From contig NZ_CP015612.1 of assembly GCF_002138415.1 (NCBI RefSeq), positions 1,280,001 through 1,344,000 on the forward strand: a stretch of 64,000 nucleotides of DNA, written 5' to 3'. Position numbers and translations under genes: made by a program. This document shows positions 29,706-39,062 of the stretch, in pieces. Each line of letters begins with the position of its first letter. Within the stretch, counting starts at the first letter, position 1. The notes below the pieces were generated by a model. That model searched no databases and was not told where the DNA came from. It was given only the letters and a program-made list of their open reading frames with translations. This DNA comes from Stenotrophomonas maltophilia (GTDB lineage: Bacteria > Pseudomonadota > Gammaproteobacteria > Xanthomonadales > Xanthomonadaceae).

Positions 29706-29822
29706 ACCGCACGCGTGGAATACGGCGCCCGACACGGCAACGGTCAGCCTGCCTGTGCTAGTTTTTCCCGCTCGACGAAAGCGCCCTCTGGCGTCTTTCC
29801 GTGCCCAGGAGTAAACGATTAC

Positions 29823-31679
29823 ATGCAGGACACCGCGCTCACCGCCCCCAACGCCGAAATCCGTCGCGCCGGGGTCGATCTCAATGGACTGATGACGGTG
29901 CTGGGCAAGCACCTGTATTCCACCCCGGTGGTGGCGCTGCGTGAGCTGGTGCAGAACGCGCACGACTCGATCATCCGCCGCCGCATCGAACAGCCCGGCA
30001 TCGAAGTGCCTTCGCGCATCTCGGTGCAGGTCGATGCCGGCGCCGGCGTACTGCGCATCACCGATACCGGTGCTGGCCTGACCCGCCAGGAGATCCACGA
30101 TTACCTCGCTACCGTCGGCGTCGGCTATACCCGTGGCCTGCGCCAGGGCGGCGAGGACGATGAGGGCCTGATCGGCATGTTCGGCCTCGGCTTCCTGTCG
30201 GCCTTCGTGCTGGCGCGCCGGGTCAGCGTGCGCACCACCTCGTACCAGACGCCGGATCTGGGCCATCTGTATGTGTCCAGCAACGCCGAGCAGTACACCG
30301 TCAGCGAAGTGCCAGCGCGCGCGGTCGGCACCGAGGTGGAGCTGGAGCTGCATCCGGACTTCCTGCCGCTGGCCAACGAAGCGCGCCTGCACGAGGTACT
30401 GGGCCGTTACTGCGCGCTGCTGTCCGAGCCGATCTTCATCGGAGCCGCGGCCGAAGCGCTCAACCCCGAGCCGCCGCCGTGGCGTGGGCAGGGGGAGGTC
30501 GCCGTGCATCCGGTGCAGGCACGTCGCCAGGCGCTGCAGTTCGCCGCGCGTTTCGAACATGATTTCGAGCCGATCGTCACCGTGCCGTTGCGTGCCGATG
30601 GCAACAGCGACGCCACCGGCCTGCTGTGGGTGCAGGACGGCGCCACCTACGGCACCAGCGACAACCGCAACCTGTCGGTGTTCGTGCGCGGCATGCTGCT
30701 GGACGACGACGCGCGCGACCTGCTGCCGCCGTGGGCGGGTTTCATCGGCGGGGTGATCGAATCCTCCAGGCTCACGCCTACTGCCAGCCGCGAAGACCTG
30801 CAGCGCGATGACCAGTACCGCGCCGTGCAGCATGCGTTGCTGGAGGCGCTGATTGATGGCCTGGCCGACGTCGCGCGGCAGCAGCCGGAAGCCTGGCGGC
30901 GGGTACTGACCCGCCACAACGAGGCGTTGCTGGGCGCGGCGCTGTGCGATGACCGCCTGTTCGACCTGTTGCTGGAACACGTGCGCGTGCCGACCTCGCA
31001 GGGCGACCTGCCTGCCAGTGCACTGCCCGCACGCGGTGCAGTGCACGTGATCCTCGACAACGGCGGCGGCTTCGAGGAAATGCTGTTCCGCGCGATGGGC
31101 GTGCCGGTCGCGCATGGCCATCGCTATGCGGTGGTGCCGTTCCTGCGCCGCTGGGCCCAGGCCAAGGGGCTGCGTCTGGTTGAACTGGGCACCGAGCAGG
31201 GCAACCGTGCGCTGTTCCGCAGCGACGACAGCCTCGACGAGGCGCAGCTGGCATGGCTGCGCGAGCAGCTGGGCGATGGCGAGCAGTTGCTGCCGGCGCG
31301 CTTCAGCCCCGAGTCGCTGCCGGTGGTGGTGGTACCCGACCGCGAGGCTGAGCTGAAGCAGCGCCTGGAAGACGATGAGAACGACAAGCGCGTTTCGATG
31401 GCCGCGCTGCGCCTGGCGCGTCAGTTCACCGCACGCATCGAATCGCGCGCACCGTCGCGGCTGTATCTCAATCTCGACAACCCGGCAGTGCAGGCGCTGT
31501 TGCGCGCCCAGCGTGAGGGGCATCCGCAGGCCGAAGCCGCAGCACGCCTGCTGCGCTCACTGAAGATCATCGTCGCTGCGCAGGGCCGTCCGCTGTCCCG
31601 CGCAACGGCCACACCGGGCCCGGATCTCAACGGCGCCTTTACCGATATCGCCGGTGCCCTGCAGCAGATGCTGCGCTGA
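29823..31679 (+). CDS. Divergent HSP90-family ATPase
   Basis: 618 residues from the ATG at 29823. The N-terminal GHKL ATPase domain has ALRELVQNAHDSIIRRR (Bergerat N box), ITDTGAGLT (G1) and GMFGLGFLSAFVL (G2). A middle domain resembles HtpG, with LLPPWAGFIGGVIESS and TASREDLQ, where the arginine corresponds to the ATP-contacting residue of HSP90. The C-terminal part is divergent and lacks an MEEVD tail. Probably a paralogue of HtpG rather than HtpG itself. A TPR-rich protein gene follows 48 bases later. Client proteins unknown. Confidence 0.8.
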   Translation: MQDTALTAPNAEIRRAGVDLNGLMTVLGKHLYSTPVVALRELVQNAHDSIIRRRIEQPGIEVPSRISVQVDAGAGVLRITDTGAGLTRQEIHDYLATVGVGYTRGLRQGGEDDEGLIGMFGLGFLSAFVLARRVSVRTTSYQTPDLGHLYVSSNAEQYTVSEVPARAVGTEVELELHPDFLPLANEARLHEVLGRYCALLSEPIFIGAAAEALNPEPPPWRGQGEVAVHPVQARRQALQFAARFEHDFEPIVTVPLRADGNSDATGLLWVQDGATYGTSDNRNLSVFVRGMLLDDDARDLLPPWAGFIGGVIESSRLTPTASREDLQRDDQYRAVQHALLEALIDGLADVARQQPEAWRRVLTRHNEALLGAALCDDRLFDLLLEHVRVPTSQGDLPASALPARGAVHVILDNGGGFEEMLFRAMGVPVAHGHRYAVVPFLRRWAQAKGLRLVELGTEQGNRALFRSDDSLDEAQLAWLREQLGDGEQLLPARFSPESLPVVVVPDREAELKQRLEDDENDKRVSMAALRLARQFTARIESRAPSRLYLNLDNPAVQALLRAQREGHPQAEAAARLLRSLKIIVAAQGRPLSRATATPGPDLNGAFTDIAGALQQMLR

Positions 31680-31727
31680 GCACCGCATCCTCTCATCCAG
31701 CCTTCGCTAGACAGGAGCACTTACCCC

Positions 31728-34034
31728 ATGGACATCTGGAACTGGGTCGAAAAGCTGCAGGGTGACCTGCGCCAGGCCGGCCAGGCGCAGAACGCGCATC
31801 TGCTGAACCGCCTCGCTGACGAGGTGAGCGAATTGCGTGTCGACCGCGTCGACGCGCTGCTGCCCGAAGCGCGTGCGCTGGGCAAGGCGCTGGATAACCC
31901 GTGGGTCGACGTCTACGTCGGCCACTGGGCGCTGCGCAACCGCGTCGGCAACCGCGTCGAAGGCGAGAGCGCGCTGGGTGAAGCCGTGGCGCTGTTCGAG
32001 CGTGCGCATCGTGAGGACACGCTGGAGTGCCCGCAGTCGATCTGCGTGACCCAGGATCTGGCGGCCTGCTACGGCAACATCGATGGCCCGGGCTGGGTGC
32101 CCGAACGCATCGAGGTCTGCGACGAAACGCTGGGTCGCATCGATCCGAGCTGGGCCTGCTTCCAGTGCCTGAGCTGCGAGAGGGCCGATGCCCTGCTTGA
32201 CGATGGCCGCGGCCAGGACGCGCTGGACTACCTGCAGGTGCAGTCGGATGCGATCGAGGCCTGCGGCAAGGAAGTGTTCGACAGCTTCCCGGAGATGCAG
32301 ATCAAGATCCTGCTGGGCATGGGCCGCGCCGAAGAAGCGCTGGTACTGATCGAGAAGCGCGAGGCCGAAGTGGCCGCGTCGGGCGAGTACGAGCCGGCCA
32401 ACTGTACGGTGCCGCGCCGCCTGTCCAAGGCGTGGGCGCTGGCTCAGCTGGGTCGCGACGAAGAGGCCGTGCAGCAGCTGGTGCCGTGGAGCGAACTGAC
32501 GCCTACCTACTGGCGGCTGTGGGCGAACACCGCCGCAGCGCTGTGCCGGCGCGATCCAACGCGCAATACCTGGGATCTGGGCACGCGCTTCAACACCATC
32601 ATCGAACACTTTGCCGAGGTTGGTTCGCACCGCCTGCTGATTGAAGTCGCTGCGCTGAGCCTGGAGCTGGCCCTCCAGCGTGGCGCACGCTGGGTGGCGC
32701 TGCGCCAGCTGGAACTGGCGCGTACCCATCTGGCGCAGCTGCGCCAGGACCGTGGTGCGGCAGCGCTGGTGGCCGGCCTGGCCGCGCGCATCGATGCCTT
32801 GCCGGATGTCGCACCGCTGCCGGTGCCGGCGTCGGAACTGCTGGCCTGGCTGGACGCGCAGGGCGAGCAGAACCAGTCGCGCGATCCGGAGCGTGAGGCG
32901 CAGTGGCTGCTGCAGGCGCACGAACAGCAACCCGATGACGAGGCGCTGGCCGAGATGGCTGCCTCCGCCTTGAGCGCCTGTGGTGCGCAGGCCGAAGCGC
33001 GCGCATTGCTGTGGCGCTTCGTGCGCGCACACACGCAGGAAGACGGTCCTGCGGCCTACACGCTGATGCGCTGGCTGACCGAGCAGGGCGACGACGAGGG
33101 CCTGCGCCAGCTGGCCGACCTCTATCGCGGCAGCGTGCCGGTGTTCGCGCACTGGTGCGAGGTGCAGCGCGCCCGCCGCGTGTCGGACTGGCCAGCGCTG
33201 GAGCAGGCCGCGCAGGCGCTGCTGGCGGCATCGCCCGGTTCGCACGGTGCGCGCGGCACGCTGGCGCGGATGTACATGGAAACCGGCCGCTTCAGCGAGG
33301 CCCAGGCCTGCTATGCGCAGTTGGTGGAGCTGCTGGAAGAACCGAGTGCCGCGCACTGGGACCACATGAGCGCGGCCAGCGCGGCACGCGACTGGGATGC
33401 GGTGCGTCGCTCGGCGGCCGCGATCGGCATGGAGCTGTCCAGCCAGGACGGCGTGGTCGAGGAGCCGTGGGGCTGGGTGATCATCCGCAGCGAAGAGAAC
33501 GGCGAGCCGATGGAGTACTACGCGCGCCGCAGTGGCCCGGTCACCGCACGTATCGTCGAGAACGCACCGGCCAACCGCGCGCAGCAGGTGGGCGACTGGG
33601 TGGTGTTCGATGCTGCGCTGGTGCACCCGGCGCCGGAGGAAGAAGAGGCACGCGAGCATTTCATCCCGACCTATGCGCAGGTGCATGTGCTGGAGCGCGG
33701 CGGCTTCGCCCGCAGCTGGCTGATCGACGGTGCGCATCCCGGCGAGGAGGCGTGGAATGCCTTTGTCGCAGCGGCCGAGGCGCAGGGCTGGCAGGTGTGG
33801 TCGCACAGCCGTGCGGACTACACCGTGACCGATCCCGATGCGGAGGAGGGCACGCTGCCGGGCCTGCTGTTCACCGTCGCCCAGCCGCAGGACCATGCAC
33901 CGCTGGCACTGCACCGCTTCCTGCAGCAGCAGACCGCAGCGTGGCCGCATCCGCATTGCTGGCTGCGCCTGGCCGAGGCCTGCGACCAGGATCGCCAGCC
34001 GCATCTGGATGTGATCGAGCGTTACGGGTTGTAA
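31728..34034 (+). CDS. Large TPR-like protein paired with the HSP90-like gene
   Basis: 768 residues, cytosolic, no signal peptide. Almost wholly alpha-helical with many degenerate TPR-type pairs, for example LEQAAQALLAASPGSHGARG followed by LARMYMETGRFSEAQACYAQ, and earlier AWALAQLGRDEEAVQQLVPW. The last 200 residues change character (EEPWGWVIIRSEENGEPMEY), suggesting a separate C-terminal beta-containing domain. No known family named. The 48-base spacing and shared strand suggest an operon with the HSP90-like ATPase; TPR proteins are typical HSP90 co-chaperones in eukaryotes. Confidence 0.72.
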   Translation: MDIWNWVEKLQGDLRQAGQAQNAHLLNRLADEVSELRVDRVDALLPEARALGKALDNPWVDVYVGHWALRNRVGNRVEGESALGEAVALFERAHREDTLECPQSICVTQDLAACYGNIDGPGWVPERIEVCDETLGRIDPSWACFQCLSCERADALLDDGRGQDALDYLQVQSDAIEACGKEVFDSFPEMQIKILLGMGRAEEALVLIEKREAEVAASGEYEPANCTVPRRLSKAWALAQLGRDEEAVQQLVPWSELTPTYWRLWANTAAALCRRDPTRNTWDLGTRFNTIIEHFAEVGSHRLLIEVAALSLELALQRGARWVALRQLELARTHLAQLRQDRGAAALVAGLAARIDALPDVAPLPVPASELLAWLDAQGEQNQSRDPEREAQWLLQAHEQQPDDEALAEMAASALSACGAQAEARALLWRFVRAHTQEDGPAAYTLMRWLTEQGDDEGLRQLADLYRGSVPVFAHWCEVQRARRVSDWPALEQAAQALLAASPGSHGARGTLARMYMETGRFSEAQACYAQLVELLEEPSAAHWDHMSAASAARDWDAVRRSAAAIGMELSSQDGVVEEPWGWVIIRSEENGEPMEYYARRSGPVTARIVENAPANRAQQVGDWVVFDAALVHPAPEEEEAREHFIPTYAQVHVLERGGFARSWLIDGAHPGEEAWNAFVAAAEAQGWQVWSHSRADYTVTDPDAEEGTLPGLLFTVAQPQDHAPLALHRFLQQQTAAWPHPHCWLRLAEACDQDRQPHLDVIERYGL

Positions 34035-34053
34035 GCTCACCGCGCTGCGCGCT

Positions 34054-34112
34054 CGCCGGGCATGGCCCGGCGCTACCCCACCCATTCCGGTAGCGCCGGG
34101 CCATGCCCGGCG
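34054..34112. repeat. Inverted pair of GTAG/SMAG palindromes
   Basis: CGCCGGGCATGGCCCGGCG plus CTACC at 34054-34077 faces GGTAG plus CGCCGGGCCATGCCCGGCG at 34089-34112, in inverted orientation. Each carries the GTAG end that defines Stenotrophomonas SMAG elements. It could form two separate hairpins or one long one. Confidence 0.8.
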
Positions 34113-34137
34113 TCCCCCCATACAAGGAATGGAATAC

Positions 34138-34602
34138 ATGCGAAAGACAGGGATGTTCATGATCGCCGGGCTGCTGCTGGCCCCCACCGTGCAGGCGTCA
34201 CCCGTTTGCCAGGAACCAGCGGCTGTGGCCCGCGCCTTCTACGAAGCGACGACTGGCAACGGTGATCTGCTGGCGCCGCCGGCCGCACTGGTCAGCCCGG
34301 CCTTCGGCAAGGCGCTGCACGGCGAGCGCGCCTGCCAGCAGCGCGAAGAGGGCATCTGCACGATCGATTCCGATCCGTGGCTGGATGCGCAGGACGGTGA
34401 CATCGACAGTCCGGTGCGTTACAGCTGGAAAGAGGCGTCGGCCACTGCCGGCCAGGTCGAGATGCGCTATTCGGTATGGAAGAAGGCCTACGTGACCCGG
34501 TTGCCGATGGTGCGCCAGGGCCAAGGCTGCTGGCAGGTGGATGACATCATCACCAACAGCGGCCGCTCGGTACGGAAGATCCTGGCCCAGCCGGTGCCCT
34601 GA
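34138..34602 (+). CDS. Exported protein, DUF3828-like
   Basis: About 154 residues. Signal peptide MRKTGMFMIAGLLLAPTVQA, then a small periplasmic domain with Cys pairs (VCQEP, ERACQQREEGICTID) and ending GCWQVDDIITNSGRS, the pattern of DUF3828/YbjP-like domains. The ATG at 34138 is preferred over 34129 because AAGGAA precedes it at a good distance. Function unknown. Confidence 0.7.
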   Translation: MRKTGMFMIAGLLLAPTVQASPVCQEPAAVARAFYEATTGNGDLLAPPAALVSPAFGKALHGERACQQREEGICTIDSDPWLDAQDGDIDSPVRYSWKEASATAGQVEMRYSVWKKAYVTRLPMVRQGQGCWQVDDIITNSGRSVRKILAQPVP

Positions 34603-34637
34603 ACCGCCTACGGCATCCACGCATGGCGTGGCCCTGT

Positions 34638-34687
34638 TGCCGGCCAGCGGCCGGCACTACCGGGGTGGGGGCCGACCGTTGGTCGGC
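34638..34687. repeat. Two SMAG-like palindromes
   Basis: TGCCGGCC/GGCCGGCA at 34638-34656 (followed by CTACC, the GTAG end in reverse) and GCCGACC/GGTCGGC at 34671-34687. They lie between convergent genes. Confidence 0.6.
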
Positions 34688-34693
34688 ACGCCT

Positions 34694-35488
34694 TTATCGC
34701 GAATGCCCGAACACCAGTTCGATCACGAACTGGCTGCCGAAGAACGCCAGCAGCAGCAACAGCATCGCCGCCAGCGTCCAGTGCACCGCCTTCATGCCGC
34801 GCCAGCCATAGCGCCGGCGGCCGATCAGCAGCACGCCGAACACGATCCACGACAGCACGCTCAGCACGGTCTTGTGAACCAGCTTCTGTGCCAGCAGATC
34901 GTCGACGAACAGCACGCCGGTGACCAGGGTCAGGGTCAGCAGCGCGAAGCCGACCGTGATTACCCGGAACAGCAGTGATTCCAGGTCGGCCAGCGGCGGC
35001 AGTGCACGCAGCCACGGCCGGAACTCGCGGCGGCGCAGGGCGCGTTCCTGCAGCCACAGCATGATCGCCAGCAGCGCGGCGATGCTCAGCGTGGCGTAGG
35101 CCAGCAGCGCCAGCCAGGCGTGGCTGGCCAGGCGCCAGCCCAGCACCTTGCTCGGTTCGTGGCCGTAGCCGTGGTAGGCCAGCAGCAGTACCGCGGCCAG
35201 CGGGAACACCACCACGCCCAGTGCCGACATCCGCCCGCGTGCGCCGACCAGCGAGGTCAGCCAGGCCATGCCCAAGCCGACCAGCGACAGCGCGGCGAAG
35301 AAGTGCATGTCCGGCCCGCCGTTGGTGCGCATCGCCACCATCACGTGGTAGCCGCCGTGCAGCAGCATCGCCGGCAGGGCCGGCCACAGCCAGGCGGGGG
35401 AGCCGGTGCTTTCATCGCGGCCAAGCGCACGTACCAGCAGGGCGCTGGCGGCCAGGTAGAGCAGGGCGGCGATGAGAACGATTAACAT
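34694..35488 (-). CDS. ypjD: CcsA-like inner-membrane protein YpjD
   Basis: 264 residues from the ATG at 35488 with eight hydrophobic spans. The conserved histidines of the CcsA/CcmC cytochrome c assembly family appear in PAMLLHGGYHVMVAM, GWRLASHAWLALLAY and KLVHKTVLSVLSWIVFG. The WWD motif of true CcsA is not evident. The place next to ffh, divergent, is the same as ypjD in E. coli. Role in heme handling is inferred from the family. Confidence 0.85.
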   Translation of the reverse strand: MLIVLIAALLYLAASALLVRALGRDESTGSPAWLWPALPAMLLHGGYHVMVAMRTNGGPDMHFFAALSLVGLGMAWLTSLVGARGRMSALGVVVFPLAAVLLLAYHGYGHEPSKVLGWRLASHAWLALLAYATLSIAALLAIMLWLQERALRRREFRPWLRALPPLADLESLLFRVITVGFALLTLTLVTGVLFVDDLLAQKLVHKTVLSVLSWIVFGVLLIGRRRYGWRGMKAVHWTLAAMLLLLLAFFGSQFVIELVFGHSR

Positions 35489-35610
35489 CGTTGCAGTTTC
35501 GCATACCCCTGCGGTGGTGGCGACGGCCCCGTGGTCGCAGCCCGGGGAGACAGCCGGACCCGTTATACTGTCTGCCTTATTGTCCCCCGCTTTCAGACAG
35601 GTTGCGCCGC

Positions 35611-36987
35611 ATGTTCGAGTCACTGACCCAGCGCCTTTCCGGCACCATCGAGCGCCTGCGTGGCCGCGGCCGCCTGACCGAGGAGAACATCCGCGAGGCC
35701 ACCCGCGAAGTGCGCATCGCGCTGCTCGAAGCCGACGTCGCGCTGCCGGTGGTGCAGGCCCTGATCGAGCGCATCAAGGTGCGTGCGGTCGGCCAGGAAG
35801 TGCTGAAGTCGCTGACCCCGGGCCAGGCCCTGATCAAGGTCGTGCGCGACGAGCTGACCGCGGTGATGGGCGCCGAAGCCAGCGACCTGAACCTCAACGT
35901 TCCGGCCCCGGCCATTATCCTGATGGCCGGCCTGCAGGGCGCCGGCAAGACCACCACGGTGGGCAAGCTGGCCAAGCACCTGAAGGAAAAGCGCAAGAAG
36001 AAGGTGATGGTGGTCTCGGCCGACGTCTACCGTCCGGCCGCGATCGAACAGCTGAAGACCCTGGCCGAGCAGGTCGGCGTGCTGTTCTTCCCGTCCAGCG
36101 CCGACCAGAAGCCGGAAGCCATCGTCCGCGCCGCCATCGACGATGCGCGCAAGTCGTTCGTCGACGTGCTGCTGGTCGATACCGCCGGCCGCCTGGCGAT
36201 CGACGAAGCGATGATGGCCGAGATCAAGGCCCTGCACGCTGCCGTGAACCCGGCCGAAACCCTGTTCGTGGTCGATGCCATGACCGGCCAGGACGCGGCC
36301 AACACCGCCAAGGCCTTCGGTGACGCGCTGCCGCTGACCGGCGTGGTGCTGACCAAGACCGACGGTGACGCCCGTGGCGGTGCCGCGTTGAGCGTGCGCT
36401 ACATCACCGGCAAGCCGATCAAGTTCGTCGGCGTCAGCGAAAAGCCGGAAGGCCTGGATGTGTTCCACCCGGACCGCATCGCCAGCCGCATCCTCGACAT
36501 GGGCGACGTGCTGTCGCTGGTCGAGCAGGTCGAGCAGCAGGTCGACAAGGACAAGGCCGCCAAGCTGGCCGAGAAGGTCGCCAAGGGCAAGAAGTTCGAC
36601 CTGAACGACATGCGTGACCAGCTTGAGCAGATGCAGAACATGGGCGGCATCGGCGGCCTGATGGACAAGCTGCCGGGCCTGGGCAACATCCCCGACCATC
36701 TGAAGCAGCAGGTCAGCCAGGGCAAGGAAGTGCCGCGCATGATCGCCATCATCAGCTCGATGACCAAGAAGGAACGGCGCAACCCGAACCTGCTCAACGG
36801 CTCGCGCCGCGCGCGCATTGCCAAGGGCTCGGGCGTGACCCCGGCCGACGTCAACAAGCTCATGAAGCAGTACATGCAGATGGAAAAGATGATGAGCAAG
36901 ATGGCCGGCGGCGGCATGAAGGGCATGTTGCGCAGCATGAAGGGCATGATGGGCGCCATGGGCGGCCGCGGCATGCCGTTCCGTTGA
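35611..36987 (+). CDS. ffh: Signal recognition particle protein Ffh
   Basis: 458 residues. NG GTPase domain with G1 GLQGAGKTTT, DVYRPAAIEQL, DTAGRLAIDE and TKTDGDARGGAAL, followed by the methionine-rich M domain (MKQYMQMEKMMSKMAGGGMK) that binds 4.5S RNA and signal sequences. The ATG at 35611 gives the standard start MFESLTQRLSGT. TATACT at 35564-35569 is a possible -10 element. Confidence 0.97.
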   Translation: MFESLTQRLSGTIERLRGRGRLTEENIREATREVRIALLEADVALPVVQALIERIKVRAVGQEVLKSLTPGQALIKVVRDELTAVMGAEASDLNLNVPAPAIILMAGLQGAGKTTTVGKLAKHLKEKRKKKVMVVSADVYRPAAIEQLKTLAEQVGVLFFPSSADQKPEAIVRAAIDDARKSFVDVLLVDTAGRLAIDEAMMAEIKALHAAVNPAETLFVVDAMTGQDAANTAKAFGDALPLTGVVLTKTDGDARGGAALSVRYITGKPIKFVGVSEKPEGLDVFHPDRIASRILDMGDVLSLVEQVEQQVDKDKAAKLAEKVAKGKKFDLNDMRDQLEQMQNMGGIGGLMDKLPGLGNIPDHLKQQVSQGKEVPRMIAIISSMTKKERRNPNLLNGSRRARIAKGSGVTPADVNKLMKQYMQMEKMMSKMAGGGMKGMLRSMKGMMGAMGGRGMPFR

Positions 36988-37078
36988 TGCAGCGACGGGG
37001 CCGGCGCGCATTGCGATCCGGCCTCGGTCACAATGACTGGCGTATGCTGGGCGGCGACTTCTCCAACAGGTATGTCGC

Positions 37079-38155
37079 GTGAACGCATCGCCGATTCTTG
37101 AGCGCGCCGACACCTTCTGTCGGCGTTTTTCATTGCAGCTTCCGATCCTGCTGGCACCGATGGCCGGTGCCTGCCCGGTGCCGTTGTCGGCCGTGCTGGC
37201 CAATGCCGGCAGCATGGGCGCAATGGGCGCGGTGTTGTCGTCATCGGCCGATATCGGTCGCTGGATGGACGACTTCCGTGCGACCTCCACTGGCCCGGCG
37301 CAGGTGAACCTGTGGGTGCCGGACCCCGCACCGACCCGTGATGTCGCTGCCGAGGCCGCCAGCCGCGCCTTCCTCGCACAGTGGGGCCCGGACGTGCCGG
37401 CCAGCGCTGCCGACGCCACGCCCGCCGATTTCGAGGAACAGTTCGCCGCGCTGCTGGCGGCGCGCCCGGCGGTGGCCTCGACCATCATGGGCGTGCTGCT
37501 GCCGCGCCACGTGCAGCAGTTGAAGGACGCCGGCATTGCCTGGATCGCCTGTGCGACGACCTTGTCCGAAGCGCGCGCGGCACAGGATGCCGGTGCCGAC
37601 GCCGTGGTTGCGCAGGGCGTGGAAGCCGGTGGTCATCGCGGTTCCTTTGATCCGGCAATGGCCGAACGCCAGCTGGTCGGCTTGTTCGCGCTGCTGCCGC
37701 GCCTGGCCGATCACCTGCAGATTCCGGTGATCGCAGCCGGTGGCATCGCCGATGGCCGTGGCATTGCTGCCGCACTCACACTGGGGGCCAGCGCCGTGCA
37801 GATCGGCACTGCCTTCCTGCGCACGCCCGAAGCGGCGATTGCTTCGGCGTGGGCTGATGGATTGGCGGCCAGCGAACCCGAAGATACCTGGCCGACCCGT
37901 GCCTTCAGCGGCCGCCTGGGTCGTGGTCTGGCGACACCCTATGTGCGCGCCGCCGCTGCAGAGGGCGCACCGGCGCCACGCCCGTACCCGGTGCAGCGCG
38001 GCCTGACCGCGCCGATGCGCAGGCAGGCCGTGCAGGAAAATCGCCTGGCGGCGATGCAGGCCTGGGCTGGGCAGTCGGCGTGGATGGCCCCGGCACAGCC
38101 GGCCGCCGACGTGCTGCGCGGCATGTGGGAACAGGCGCAGGCGCTGCTGCGATGA
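37079..38155 (+). CDS. NAD(P)H-dependent flavin oxidoreductase, nitronate monooxygenase-like
   Basis: 358 residues, starting with GTG. FMN-binding TIM barrel of the 2-nitropropane dioxygenase family: [16 protein letters not shown] at the N-terminus, then the family signature [13 protein letters not shown] and [19 protein letters not shown]. The second motif contains the catalytic histidine region. Probably oxidises nitronates or a related substrate. Its stop overlaps the start of the aminotransferase gene, so the two are co-translated. Confidence 0.85.
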   Translation: MNASPILERADTFCRRFSLQLPILLAPMAGACPVPLSAVLANAGSMGAMGAVLSSSADIGRWMDDFRATSTGPAQVNLWVPDPAPTRDVAAEAASRAFLAQWGPDVPASAADATPADFEEQFAALLAARPAVASTIMGVLLPRHVQQLKDAGIAWIACATTLSEARAAQDAGADAVVAQGVEAGGHRGSFDPAMAERQLVGLFALLPRLADHLQIPVIAAGGIADGRGIAAALTLGASAVQIGTAFLRTPEAAIASAWADGLAASEPEDTWPTRAFSGRLGRGLATPYVRAAAAEGAPAPRPYPVQRGLTAPMRRQAVQENRLAAMQAWAGQSAWMAPAQPAADVLRGMWEQAQALLR

Positions 38156-38934
38156 CCGTGACCTGCAACGGCCAACCGGTGCAGGTGGAGGATCTGCTGC
38201 CTGCGCTGGTCAACTATGGCCACTTCACCTCGCTGCAGGTGCGCGGTCACGCCGTGCAGGGACTGGGCCTGCATCTGGCGCGGCTGTCGCAGGCCACGCA
38301 CGAACTGTTCGGCAGCGAACTGGATACGACGCAGGTGCGGCGTTGGATGGTGCAGGCCCTGCAGCAGTCCGGGCTGGCCGATGCCTCGCTGCGGGTGACT
38401 GTGTTCTCGCGTCGTTTCGATTTCCGCAATCCGCTGGTTGCGGTGCCAGTGGACGTGCTGGTAGCGGTGTCCGCGCCAGTGGCGCTGGTCGCACCGAAGC
38501 GGGTGCGCAGCGTGGTGTGGCAGCGCGAGCTGCCGCAGATCAAGCACGTCGGTACGTTTGGACTGTTTGCAGAGCGTCGCGCGGCGATGGCGGAAGGATT
38601 CGACGATGTGCTGTTCGTGACCGCCGATGGCGACGTGAGCGAAGGCAGCACCTGGAATCTGGCCGTTCATGATGGTGAGCGGCTGCTCTGGCCGCAGGCA
38701 CCGGCCCTGCGCGGTACCGCCGAGACGTTGTTGAAGCAGCATTGGCCGGGGGTACAGCTGACGCGGCCGTTGGCACTGGCTGAACTGGATAGCGTGAAGG
38801 CCGCTTTTGCCTGCAACGCCAGCGGCTTGTGGGCGTTGGAAGCCATCGACGGGCATATCCTGCCCGGCTCGCAGGTACTGGCTGAACAGGGCAGGGCGGT
38901 GCTGGCGGGCGTGCCGTGGCAGCCGCTTTTCTGA
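38152..38934 (+). CDS. Class IV aminotransferase (aminodeoxychorismate lyase-like)
   Basis: 260 residues from the ATG at 38152. A PLP-enzyme of fold type IV: the PLP lysine is in [13 protein letters not shown], followed by [20 protein letters not shown], the conserved glutamate-containing loop. The protein resembles PabC, which makes 4-aminobenzoate from aminodeoxychorismate, but branched-chain or D-amino-acid aminotransferases share these motifs. No folate gene is adjacent; it is coupled with the nitronate monooxygenase-like gene instead. Confidence 0.75.
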   Translation: MTVTCNGQPVQVEDLLPALVNYGHFTSLQVRGHAVQGLGLHLARLSQATHELFGSELDTTQVRRWMVQALQQSGLADASLRVTVFSRRFDFRNPLVAVPVDVLVAVSAPVALVAPKRVRSVVWQRELPQIKHVGTFGLFAERRAAMAEGFDDVLFVTADGDVSEGSTWNLAVHDGERLLWPQAPALRGTAETLLKQHWPGVQLTRPLALAELDSVKAAFACNASGLWALEAIDGHILPGSQVLAEQGRAVLAGVPWQPLF

Positions 38935-38960
38935 ACGAGGCGCGCGGGCTGCCGGTCCAT

Positions 38961-39020
38961 GGGCATGACGCGGCGCTACCTTGAAGCGTTGTAGCGGGTA
39001 GCGCCGGGCCATGCCCGGCG
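38961..39020. repeat. GTAG/SMAG repeats, one degenerate and one intact
   Basis: An intact unit GGTAGCGCCGGGCCATGCCC at 38997-39016 plus GGCG faces a damaged inverted copy at 38961-38980 (GGGCATGACGCGGCGCTACC). Same family as at 34054 and 39729. Confidence 0.75.
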
Positions 39021-39062
39021 GATGCTTCCGCAGCGAACAACACTCAGGAGTTCCAATCAGAT

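Noticed and set aside
28206..31523. 1105-residue minus-strand open frame opposite radA and the HSP90-like gene
   Set aside because: Covers two genes with clear motifs on the other strand; composition is typical of antisense GC-rich frames.
31707..34187. Minus-strand open frame opposite the TPR protein
   Set aside because: Both strands are open for over 2 kb, but only the plus strand has helix-repeat periodicity and a ribosome site in an operon context.
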